Shown here in pieces: positions 1-10,266 of a stretch of DNA of 64,000 nt. This DNA is from Ptiloglossa arizonensis. Taxonomy: Eukaryota; Arthropoda; Insecta; Hymenoptera; Colletidae. The stretch spans positions 744,001 to 808,000 of the forward strand of contig NW_027478391.1 in assembly GCF_051014685.1 (NCBI RefSeq). Direction: 5' to 3'. Positions within the stretch are counted from its first letter, which is position 1, and every line of letters starts with the position of its first letter. The notes below the pieces were generated by a model. That model ran no database searches, was not told the origin of the DNA, and saw only the letters and a list, made by a program, of their open reading frames with translations. The translations under genes were made by a program, and so were the position numbers.

Positions 1-177
1 GTTCGCAAGATATGGGAGTTTGAAGTTAAGGAATGGTCGAGAAATCATCAAAATTATCGCAAGTCTGATACTCGAATCCAATAACTACAATGGCCTAGGG
101 CAAAAATACACATACCGTTGTAATCGGGCGAGATTCTACTTTTACGTGCAACAGGAATTTCTCGAGTTCATCAATCC

Positions 178-194
178 GTTCGCGAGATATGGGA
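178..194 (+). other. CENP-B-box-like motif 1 (example in unit 2)
   Basis: The 17-mer GTTCGCGAGATATGGGA opens most monomers. Against the mammalian CENP-B box core NTTCGNNNNANNCGGGN it matches eight of nine fixed positions; the one mismatch is T for C in CGGG. Against the full 17-base consensus it matches 11. Variants in other units change the core (TTCGCAAG, GATATGGAAG, GATATGCGAG, GATATGTGAG), so it is not invariant. Binding by a CENP-B-like protein is a hypothesis. By a rough count, a match this good to the core would arise by chance a few percent of the time in a 177 bp unit searched on both strands. Confidence 0.3.
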
Positions 195-289
195 GTTTGA
201 AGTAAAGGAATGGTTGAGGAACCATCAAAATTTTCGCAAGTCTGATACTCGAAACCAATAACTACAATGGCCTAGGGGAAAAATACACA

Positions 290-306
290 TACCGTTGTAA
301 TCGGGC
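290..306 (+). other. CENP-B-box-like motif 2 (example in unit 2)
   Basis: The 17-mer TACCGTTGTAATCGGGC recurs in most monomers. It matches the full CENP-B box consensus YTTCGTTGGAARCGGGA at 12 of 17 positions, including CGTTG, AA and CGGG, and seven of nine core positions. The mismatches are A and C in place of the two T of TTCG. Common variants are CACCATTGTAATCGGGC, CACCACTGTAATCGGGC and TACCTTTGTAATCGGGC, which keep the right half. It lies 112 bp downstream of motif 1 in the same orientation. Function is unproven. Confidence 0.3.
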
Positions 307-386
307 GAGTTTCTACTTTCAGATGCAACAGGAATTTCTCGAGTTCGTCGATCCGTTCGCGAGATATGGGAGTTTGAAGTAAAGGA

Positions 387-402
387 ATGGTTGAGAAACC
401 AT
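387..402 (+). other. Perfect short inverted repeat (hairpin) in unit 3
   Basis: ATGGTT, GAGA, AACCAT forms a perfect 6-bp stem with a four-base loop. The same element recurs in most monomers. Frequent loop forms are GAGA and GTGA; as RNA both fit the GNRA tetraloop class. Some subfamilies weaken the stem: AAATCAT gives a G-T wobble, ATGCTTG gives a C-C mismatch and GGTAGAG an A-A mismatch. The stem is too short for stable cruciform extrusion alone, so a role is only a suggestion. Confidence 0.55.
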
Positions 403-403
403 C

Positions 404-411
404 AAAATTTT
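404..411 (+). other. A4T4 tract directly after the hairpin (unit 3)
   Basis: AAAATTTT is self-complementary and sits one base after the AACCAT arm in most units. A4T4 steps are known to bend DNA. The next A tract in the unit (A5 after GGCCTAGGGG) lies about 51 bp downstream, close to five helical turns, so the two could act in phase. Subfamilies break it as AAAATTAT, CACAATTTT, CATAATTTT or CGAAATTTT. The bending is inferred from general knowledge of A tracts. Confidence 0.45.
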
Positions 412-514
412 CGCTGGTCTGATACTCGAAACCAACAACTGGAATGGCCTAGGGGAAAAGTACACACACCACTGTAATCGGGCGAATTTCTACTTTCAGA
501 TACAATAGGAGTTT

Positions 515-540
515 CTCGAGTTCGTCAATGCGTTCGCGAG
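515..540 (+). other. CpG-rich segment at the monomer junction (units 3/4)
   Basis: This 26 bp stretch across the end of one unit and the start of the next contains five CpG dinucleotides (CTCGAG, TTCGTC, the CG at the junction, and two in TTCGCG). It also contains the restriction palindromes CTCGAG (XhoI) and TCGCGA (NruI). The segment is repeated at nearly every monomer boundary, with scattered CpG-to-CpA or TpG variants such as TTCGCAAG and GTTCATC. Confidence 0.6.
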
Positions 541-1830
541 ATATGGGAGTTTGAAATTAAGGAACGGTTGTGACACCATCACAATTTTCGCAAGTCTGAT
601 ACTCGAAACCAATAACTACAAATGCCTAGGGGAAAAATACACGTACCGTTGTAATCGGGCGAGATTCTACTTTTACGTGCAACAGGAATTTCTCGAGTTC
701 GTCAATCCGTTCGCGAGATATGGGAGTTTGAAGTAAAGGAATGGTTGAGGAACCATCAAAATTTTCGCTGGTCTGATACTCGAATCCAATAACTACTATG
801 GCCTAGGGCAAAAATACACATACCGTTGTAATCGGGCGAGTTTCTGCTTTCAGATGCAATAGGAATTTCTCGAGTTCGTCAATCCGTTCGCGTGATATGG
901 GAGTTTGAAGTTAAGGAATGGTTGAGAAACCATCAAAATTTTCGCAAGTCTGATACTCGAAACCAATAACTACAATGGCCTAGGGGAAAAATACGCATAC
1001 CGTTGTAATCGGGCGGGTTTCTAGATTCTGATGCAACAGGAATTTCTCGAGTTCGTCAATCCGTTCGCGAGATATGGGAGTTTGAAGTTAAGGAATGGTA
1101 GAGAAACCATCACAATTTTCGCAAGTCTGATACTTGAAACCAATAACTACAAATGCCTAGGGGAAAAATACACCTACCGTTGTAATCGGGCGAGATTCTA
1201 CTTTCACATGCAACAGGAATTTCTCGAGTTCGTCAATCCGTTCGCGAGATATGTGAGTTTGAAGTTAAGGAATGGTCGAGAAATCATCAAAATTATCGCA
1301 AGTCTGATACTCGAATCCAATAACTAGAATGGCCTAGGGCAAAAATACACATAGCGTTGTAATCGGGCGGGTTTCTAATTTCAGATGCAGCAGGAATTTC
1401 TCGAGTTCGTCAATCCGTTCGCGAGATATGGGAGTTTGAAGTTAAGGAATGGTTGAGAAATCATCAAAATTTTCGCAAGTCTGATACTCGAAACCAATAA
1501 CTACAAATGCCTAGGGGAAAAATACACATACCTTTGTAATCGGGCGGGTTTCTACTTCCACATGCAATAGGAATTTCTCGAGTTCGTCAATCCGTTCGCG
1601 TGATATGGGAGTTTGAAGTTAAGGAATGGTTGAGAAACCATCAAAATTTTCGCAAGTCTGATACTCGAAACCAATAACTACAATGGCCTAGGGGAAAAAT
1701 ACGCATACCGTTGTAATCGGGCGGGTTTCTAGATTCTGATGCAACAGGAATTTCTCGAGTTCGTCAATCCGTTCGCGAGATATGGAAGTTTGAAGTTAAG
1801 GAATGGTTGAGAAACCATCAAAATTTTCGC

Positions 1831-3363
1831 AAGTCTGATACTCGAATCCAATAACTACAATGGCCTAGGGCAAAAATACACATACCGTTGTAATCGGGCG
1901 AGATTCTACTTTTACGTGCAACAGGAATTTCTCGAGTTCATCAATCCGTTCGCGAGATATGGGAGTTTGAAGTAAAGGAATGGTTGAGGAACCATCAAAA
2001 TTTTCGCAAGTCTGATACTCGAAACCAATAACTACAATGGCCTAGGGGAAAAATACACATACCGTTGTAATCGGGCGAGTTTCTACTTTCAGATGCAACA
2101 GGAATTTCTCGAGTTCGTCGATCCGTTCGCGAGATATGGGAGTTTGAAGTAAAGGAATGGTTGAGAAACCATCAAAATTTTCGCTGGTCTGATACTCGAA
2201 ACCAACAACTGGAATGGCCTAGGGGAAAAGTACACACACCACTGTAATCGGGCGAGTTTCTACTTTCAGATACAATAGGAATTTCTCGAGTTCGTCAATT
2301 CGTTCGCGAGATATGGGAGTTTGAAATTAAGGAACGGTTGTGACACCATCACAATTTTCGCAAGTCTGATACTCGAAACCAATAACTACAAATGCCTAGG
2401 GGAAAAATACACGTACCGTTGTAATCGGGCGAGATTCTACTTTTACGTGCAACAGGAATTTCTCGAGTTCGTCAATCCGTTCGCGAGATATGGGAGTTTG
2501 AAGTAAAGGAATGGTTGAGGAACCATCAAAATTTTCGCTGGTCTGATACTCGAATCCAATAACTACTATGGCCTAGGGCAAAAATACACATACCGTTGTA
2601 ATCGGGCGAGTTTCTGCTTTCAGATGCAATAGGAATTTCTCGAGTTCGTCAATCCGTTCGCGTGATATGGGAGTTTGAAGTTAAGGAATGGTTGAGAAAC
2701 CATCAAAATTTTCGCAAGTCTGATACTCGAAACCAATAACTACAATGGCCTAGGGGAAAAATACGCATACCGTTGTAATCGGGCGGGTTTCTAGATTCTG
2801 ATGCAACAGGAATTTCTCGAGTTCGTCAATCCGTTCGCGAGATATGGGAGTTTGAAGTTAAGGAATGGTAGAGAAACCATCACAATTTTCGCAAGTCTGA
2901 TACTTGAAACCAATAACTACAAATGCCTAGGGGAAAAATACACCTACCGTTGTAATCGGGCGAGATTCTACTTTCACATGCAACAGGAATTTCTCGAGTT
3001 CGTCAATCCGTTCGCGAGATATGTGAGTTTGAAGTTAAGGAATGGTCGAGAAATCATCAAAATTATCGCAAGTCTGATACTCGAATCCAATAACTAGAAT
3101 GGCCTAGGGCAAAAATACACATAGCGTTGTAAACGGGCGGGTTTCTAATTTCAGATGCAGCAGGAATTTCTCGAGTTCGTCAATCCGTTCGCGAGATATG
3201 GGAGTTTGAAGTTAAGGAATGGTTGAGAAATCATCAAAATTTTCGCAAGTCTGATACTCGAAACCAATAACTACAAATGCCTAGGGGAAAAATACACATA
3301 CCGTTGTAATCGGGCGGGTTTCTACTTCCACATGCAATAGGAATTTCTCGAGTTCGTCAATCC
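1831..3363 (+). repeat. 10-mer block, copy 2
   Basis: Second copy of the 10-monomer block, in tandem with the first. It carries the private change GTAAACGGG near 3130 where copy 1 has GTAATCGGG. That same change recurs near 10390, linking this copy to the 10267-13275 block. The match to copy 1 stops where unit 10 (GTTCGCGTGATATGGG) meets its counterpart unit 20 (GTTCGCGAGATATGGAAG). Confidence 0.85.
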
Positions 3364-3419
3364 GTTCGCGAGATATGGAAGTTTGAAGTTAAGGAATGGT
3401 TGAGAAACCATCAAAATTT

Positions 3420-6400
3420 TCGCAAGTCTGATACTCGAAACCAATAACTACAATGGCCTAGGGGAAAAATACACATAGCGTTGTAATCGGGCGGGTTTCT
3501 ACTTTCAGATGCAACAGGAATTTCTGGAGTTCGTCAATCCTTTCGCGAGATATGGGAGTTTGAAGTTAAGGAATGGTTGAGAAACCATCATAATTTTCGC
3601 AAGTCTGATACTCGAAACCAATAACTACAAATGCCTAGGGGAAAAATACACATACCGTTGTAATCGGGCGAGATTCTACTTTCACATGCAACAGGAACTT
3701 CTCGCGTTCGTCAATCCGTTCGCAAGATATGGGAGTTTGAACTTAAGGAATGGTTGAGAAATCATCAAAATTTTCGCAAGTCTGATACTCGAATCCAACA
3801 TCTACAATGTCCTAGGGCAAAAATACACATACCGTTGTAATCGGGCGCGTTTCTACTTTCAGATGCAACAGGAGTTTCTCGAGTTCGTCAATCCGTTCGC
3901 GAGATATGGGAGTGTGAAGTTAAGGAACGGTTGAGATACCATCAAAATTTTCGCAAGTCTGATACTCGGAACCAATAACTACAATGGCCTAGGGGAAAAA
4001 TACACACACCATTGTAATCAGGCGAGTTTCTACATTCAGATACAACAGGAATTTCTCGAGTTCGTCAATGCGTTCGCGAGATATGGGAGTTTGAAGTTAG
4101 GGAATGGTTGAGAAATCATTAAAATTTTCGCAAGTCTGATACTCGAATCCAATAACTACAATGGCCTAGGGCAAAAATACACATACCGTTGTAATCTGGC
4201 GAGATTCTACTTTCAGATGCAACAGGAACTTCTCGCGTTCGTCAAACCGTTCGCGAGATATGGGAGTTTGAAGTTAAGGAATGCTTGAGAAATCATCAAA
4301 ATTTTCGCAAGTCTGATACTCGAAACCAATAACTACTATGGCCTAGGGCAAAAATACACATACCGCTGTAATCGGGCGAGTTTCTACTTTCAGATGCAAC
4401 AGGAATTTCTCGAGTTCGTCGATCCGTTCGCGAGATATGGGAGTTTGAAATTAAGGAATGGTTGTGAAACCATCACAATTTTCGCAAGTCTGATACTCGA
4501 AACCAATAACTACAAATGCCTAGGGGAAAAATACACATACCGTTGTAATCGGGCGAGATTCTACTTTCACATGCAACAGGAACTTCTCGCGTTAGTCAAT
4601 CCGTTCGCAAGATATGGGAGTTTGAAGTTAAGGAATGGTCGAGAAATCATCAAAATTATCGCAAGTCTGATACTCGAATCCAATAACTACAATGGCCTAG
4701 GGCAAAAATACACATACCGTTGTAATCGGGCGAGATTCTACTTTTACGTGCAACAGGAATTTCTCGAGTTCATCAATCCGTTCGCGAGATATGGGAGTTT
4801 GAAGTAAAGGAATGGTTGAGGAACCATCAAAATTTTCGCTGGTCTGATACTCGAAACCAACAACTGGAATGGCCTAGGGGAAAAGTACACACACCACTGT
4901 AATCGGGCGAGTTTCTACTTTCAGATACAATAGGAATTTCTCGAGTTCGTCAATGCGTTCGCGAGATATGGGAGTTTGAAATTAAGGAACGGTTGTGACA
5001 CCATCACAATTTTCGCAAGTCTGATACTCGAAACCAATAACTACAAATGCCTAGGGGAAAAATACACGTACCGTTGTAATCGGGCGAGATTCTACTTTTA
5101 CGTGCAACAGGAATTTCTCGAGTTCGTCAATCCGTTCGCGAGATATGGGAGTTTGAAGTAAAGGAATGGTTGAGGAACCATCAAAATTTTCGCTGGTCTG
5201 ATACTCGAATCCAATAACTACTATGGCCTAGGGCAAAAATACACATACCGTTGTAATCGGGCGAGTTTCTGCTTTCAGATGCAATAGGAATTTCTCGAGT
5301 TCGTCAATCCGTTCGCGTGATATGGGAGTTTGAAGTTAAGGAATGGTTGAGAAACCATCAAAATTTTCGCAAGTCTGATACTCGAAACCAATAACTACAA
5401 TGGCCTAGGGGAAAAATACGCATACCGTTGTAATCGGGCGGGTTTCTAGATTCTGATGCAACAGGAATTTCTCGAGTTCGTCAATCCGTTCGCGAGATAT
5501 GGGAGTTTGAAGTTAAGGAATGGTAGAGAAACCATCACAATTTTCGCAAGTCTGATACTTGAAACCAATAACTACAAATGCCTAGGGGAAAAATACACCT
5601 ACCGTTGTAATCGGGCGAGATTCTACTTTCACATGCAACAGGAATTTCTCGAGTTCGTCAATCCGTTCGCGAGATATGTGAGTTTGAAGTTAAGGAATGG
5701 TCGAGAAATCATCAAAATTATCGCAAGTCTGATACTCGAATCCAATAACTAGAATGGCCTAGGGCAAAAATACACATAGCGTTGTAATCGGGCGGGTTTC
5801 TAATTTCAGATGCAGCAGGAATTTCTCGAGTTCGTCAATCCGTTCGCGAGATATGGGAGTTTGAAGTTAAGGAATGGTTGAGAAATCATCAAAATTTTCG
5901 CAAGTCTGATACTCGAAACCAATAACTACAAATGCCTAGGGGAAAAATACACATACCGTTGTAATCGGGCGGGTTTCTACTTCCACATGCAATAGGAATT
6001 TCTCGAGTTCGTCAATCCGTTCGCGTGATATGGGAGTTTGAAGTTAAGGAATGGTTGAGAAACCATCAAAATTTTCGCAAGTCTGATACTCGAAACCAAT
6101 AACTACAATGGCCTAGGGGAAAAATACGCATACCGTTGTAATCGGGCGGGTTTCTAGATTCTGATGCAACAGGAATTTCTCGAGTTCGTCAATCCGTTCG
6201 CGAGATATGGAAGTTTGAAGTTAAGGAATGGTTGAGAAACCATCAAAATTTTCGCAAGTCTGATACTCGAATCCAATAACTACAATGGCCTAGGGCAAAA
6301 ATACACATACCGTTGTAATCGGGCGAGATTCTACTTTTACGTGCAACAGGAATTTCTCGAGTTCATCAATCCGTTCGCGAGATATGGGAGTTTGAAGTAA

Positions 6401-6428
6401 AGGAATGGTTGAGGAACCATCAAAATTT
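3420..6428 (+). repeat. 17-mer higher-order block A (3009 bp), copy 1
   Basis: Seventeen monomers aligning in tandem with 6429-9437 at an offset of 3009 bp. Shared markers include CTGGAGTTCG near 3522/6533, ATCCAACATCTAC near 3795/6804, GATACTCGGAACC near 3960/6969, GTGTGAAG near 3911/6920 and TCTGGCGAG near 4195/7204. Only isolated differences were seen, such as TAGCGTTG versus TACCGTTG at 3477/6486 and ACCGTTG versus CCCTTG near 3832/6841. The block behaves as a higher-order repeat unit made of several monomer subfamilies. Confidence 0.88.
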
Positions 6429-9400
6429 TCGCAAGTCTGATACTCGAAACCAATAACTACAATGGCCTAGGGGAAAAATACACATACCGTTGTAATCGGG
6501 CGGGTTTCTACTTTCAGATGCAACAGGAATTTCTGGAGTTCGTCAATCCTTTCGCGAGATATGGGAGTTTGAAGTTAAGGAATGGTTGAGAAACCATCAT
6601 AATTTTCGCAAGTCTGATACTCGAAACCAATAACTACAAATGCCTAGGGGAAAAATACACATACCGTTGTAATCGGGCGAGATTCTACTTTCACATGCAA
6701 CAGGAACTTCTCGCGTTCGTCAATCCGTTCGCAAGATATGGGAGTTTGAACTTAAGGAATGGTTGAGAAATCATCAAAATTTTCGCAAGTCTGATACTCG
6801 AATCCAACATCTACAATGTCCTAGGGCAAAAATACACATACCCTTGTAATCGGGCGCGTTTCTACTTTCAGATGCAACAGGAGTTTCTCGAGTTCGTCAA
6901 TCCGTTCGCGAGATATGGGAGTGTGAAGTTAAGGAACGGTTGAGATACCATCAAAATTTTCGCAAGTCTGATACTCGGAACCAATAACTACAATGGCCTA
7001 GGGGAAAAATACACACACCATTGTAATCAGGCGAGTTTCTACATTCAGATACAACAGGAATTTCTCGAGTTCGTCAATGCGTTCGCGAGATATGGGAGTT
7101 TGAAGTTAGGGAATGGTTGAGAAATCATTAAAATTTTCGCAAGTCTGATACTCGAATCCAATAACTACAATGGCCTAGGGCAAAAATACACATACCGTTG
7201 TAATCTGGCGAGATTCTACTTTCAGATGCAACAGGAACTTCTCGCGTTCGTCAAACCGTTCGCGAGATATGGGAGTTTGAAGTTAAGGAATGCTTGAGAA
7301 ATCATCAAAATTTTCGCAAGTCTGATACTCGAAACCAATAACTACTATGGCCTAGGGCAAAAATACACATACCGCTGTAATCGGGCGAGTTTCTACTTTC
7401 AGATGCAACAGGAATTTCTCGAGTTCGTCGATCCGTTCGCGAGATATGGGAGTTTGAAATTAAGGAATGGTTGTGAAACCATCACAATTTTCGCAAGTCT
7501 GATACTCGAAACCAATAACTACAAATGCCTAGGGGAAAAATACACATACCGTTGTAATCGGGCGAGATTCTACTTTCACATGCAACAGGAACTTCTCGCG
7601 TTAGTCAATCCGTTCGCAAGATATGGGAGTTTGAAGTTAAGGAATGGTCGAGAAATCATCAAAATTATCGCAAGTCTGATACTCGAATCCAATAACTACA
7701 ATGGCCTAGGGCAAAAATACACATACCGTTGTAATCGGGCGAGATTCTACTTTTACGTGCAACAGGAATTTCTCGAGTTCATCAATCCGTTCGCGAGATA
7801 TGGGAGTTTGAAGTAAAGGAATGGTTGAGGAACCATCAAAATTTTCGCTGGTCTGATACTCGAAACCAACAACTGGAATGGCCTAGGGGAAAAGTACACA
7901 CACCACTGTAATCGGGCGAGTTTCTACTTTCAGATACAATAGGAATTTCTCGAGTTCGTCAATGCGTTCGCGAGATATGGGAGTTTGAAATTAAGGAACG
8001 GTTGTGACACCATCACAATTTTCGCAAGTCTGATACTCGAAACCAATAACTACAAATGCCTAGGGGAAAAATACACGTACCGTTGTAATCGGGCGAGATT
8101 CTACTTTTACGTGCAACAGGAATTTCTCGAGTTCGTCAATCCGTTCGCGAGATATGGGAGTTTGAAGTAAAGGAATGGTTGAGGAACCATCAAAATTTTC
8201 GCTGGTCTGATACTCGAATCCAATAACTACTATGGCCTAGGGCAAAAATACACATACCGTTGTAATCGGGCGAGTTTCTGCTTTCAGATGCAATAGGAAT
8301 TTCTCGAGTTCGTCAATCCGTTCGCGTGATATGGGAGTTTGAAGTTAAGGAATGGTTGAGAAACCATCAAAATTTTCGCAAGTCTGATACTCGAAACCAA
8401 TAACTACAATGGCCTAGGGGAAAAATACGCATACCGTTGTAATCGGGCGGGTTTCTAGATTCTGATGCAACAGGAATTTCTCGAGTTCGTCAATCCGTTC
8501 GCGAGATATGGGAGTTTGAAGTTAAGGAATGGTAGAGAAACCATCACAATTTTCGCAAGTCTGATACTTGAAACCAATAACTACAAATGCCTAGGGGAAA
8601 AATACACCTACCGTTGTAATCGGGCGAGATTCTACTTTCACATGCAACAGGAATTTCTCGAGTTCGTCAATCCGTTCGCGAGATATGTGAGTTTGAAGTT
8701 AAGGAATGGTCGAGAAATCATCAAAATTATCGCAAGTCTGATACTCGAATCCAATAACTAGAATGGCCTAGGGCAAAAATACACATAGCGTTGTAATCGG
8801 GCGGGTTTCTAATTTCAGATGCAGCAGGAATTTCTCGAGTTCGTCAATCCGTTCGCGAGATATGGGAGTTTGAAGTTAAGGAATGGTTGAGAAATCATCA
8901 AAATTTTCGCAAGTCTGATACTCGAAACCAATAACTACAAATGCCTAGGGGAAAAATACACATACCGTTGTAATCGGGCGGGTTTCTACTTCCACATGCA
9001 ATAGGAATTTCTCGAGTTCGTCAATCCGTTCGCGTGATATGGGAGTTTGAAGTTAAGGAATGGTTGAGAAACCATCAAAATTTTCGCAAGTCTGATACTC
9101 GAAACCAATAACTACAATGGCCTAGGGGAAAAATACGCATACCGTTGTAATCGGGCGGGTTTCTAGATTCTGATGCAACAGGAATTTCTCGAGTTCGTCA
9201 ATCCGTTCGCGAGATATGGAAGTTTGAAGTTAAGGAATGGTTGAGAAACCATCAAAATTTTCGCAAGTCTGATACTCGAATCCAATAACTACAATGGCCT
9301 AGGGCAAAAATACACATACCGTTGTAATCGGGCGAGATTCTACTTTTACGTGCAACAGGAATTTCTCGAGTTCATCAATCCGTTCGCGAGATATGGGAGT

Positions 9401-9437
9401 TTGAAGTAAAGGAATGGTTGAGGAACCATCAAAATTT
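6429..9437 (+). repeat. 17-mer higher-order block A, copy 2
   Basis: Tandem partner of 3420-6428. After about 9510 the next monomer switches from GCGGGTTTC plus CTGGAGTTCG to GCGAGTTTC plus GTCGATCC, so a third direct copy does not follow. The array instead continues as a copy of the 1999-2750 region at an offset of 7434 bp (42 monomers). Confidence 0.88.
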
Positions 9438-10184
9438 TCGCAAGTCTGATACTCGAAACCAATAACTACAATGGCCTAGGGGAAAAATACACATACCGTT
9501 GTAATCGGGCGAGTTTCTACTTTCAGATGCAACAGGAATTTCTCGAGTTCGTCGATCCGTTCGCGAGATATGGGAGTTTGAAGTAAAGGAATGGTTGAGA
9601 AACCATCAAAATTTTCGCTGGTCTGATACTCGAAACCAACAACTGGAATGGCCTAGGGGAAAAGTACACACACCACTGTAATCGGGCGAGTTTCTACTTT
9701 CAGATACAATAGGAATTTCTCGAGTTCGTCAATTCGTTCGCGAGATATGGGAGTTTGAAATTAAGGAACGGTTGTGACACCATCACAATTTTCGCAAGTC
9801 TGATACTCGAAACCAATAACTACAAATGCCTAGGGGAAAAATACACGTACCGTTGTAATCGGGCGAGATTCTACTTTTACGTGCAACAGGAATTTCTCGA
9901 GTTCGTCAATCCGTTCGCGAGATATGGGAGTTTGAAGTAAAGGAATGGTTGAGGAACCATCAAAATTTTCGCTGGTCTGATACTCGAATCCAATAACTAC
10001 TATGGCCTAGGGCAAAAATACACATACCGTTGTAATCGGGCGAGTTTCTGCTTTCAGATGCAATAGGAACTTCTCGAGTTCGTCAATCCGTTCGCGTGAT
10101 ATGGGAGTTTGAAGTTAAGGAATGGTTGAGAAACCATCAAAATTTTCGCAAGTCTGATACTCGAAACCAATAACTACAAATGCC
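9205..10184 (+). repeat. Copy of 1771-2750 (42-monomer offset) ending in a chimeric monomer
   Basis: The stretch matches 1771-2750, including GTCAATTCG near 9729, which is otherwise rare. It ends inside unit 10090-10266. That unit begins like unit 16 (GTTCGCGTGATATGGG) but finishes ACAAATGCC and TACTTCCACATG like units 9 and 19, so it is a recombinant monomer joining two blocks in register. Confidence 0.75.
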
Positions 10185-10266
10185 TAGGGGAAAAATACAC
10201 ATACCGTTGTAATCGGGCGGGTTTCTACTTCCACATGCAATAGGAATTTCTCGAGTTCGTCAATCC

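Larger units (their letters stand above)
178..354 (+). repeat. Representative satellite monomer (unit 2)
   Basis: This complete unit serves as a map of the monomer. In order it holds the GTTCGCGAG start, a purine-rich stretch (GGGAGTTTGAAG), a near-perfect inverted repeat ATGGTT-GAGG-AACCAT, the symmetric A4T4 tract, CTGATACTCGAAACCAATAAC, GGCCTAGGGG followed by A5, the CCGTTGTAATCGGGCG block, a pyrimidine-rich TTTCTACTTTC, and ATGCAACAGG leading to CTCGAGTTCG. It carries GAAGTAAAG where most units have GAAGTTAAG, and GTCGATCC where most have GTCAATCC, so it is a subfamily variant and not the exact consensus. Confidence 0.95.
61..1593 (+). repeat. 10-mer block, copy 1
   Basis: This block aligns with 1831-3363 at an offset of 1770 bp (10 monomers). 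The few differences seen are substitutions, for example GTCAATGCG versus GTCAATTCG near 530/2300 and GCGAATTTC versus GCGAGTTTC. It contains ACTGGAATGG monomers (near 440), ACAAATGCC monomers (near 620) and TAGATTCTGATG monomers (near 1022). The upstream edge falls inside a monomer: unit 1 begins GTTCGCAAG while its partner unit 11 begins GTTCGCGAG with GATATGGAAG. The copies merge at about base 55-61 of the unit, as an in-register crossover would produce. Confidence 0.85.
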
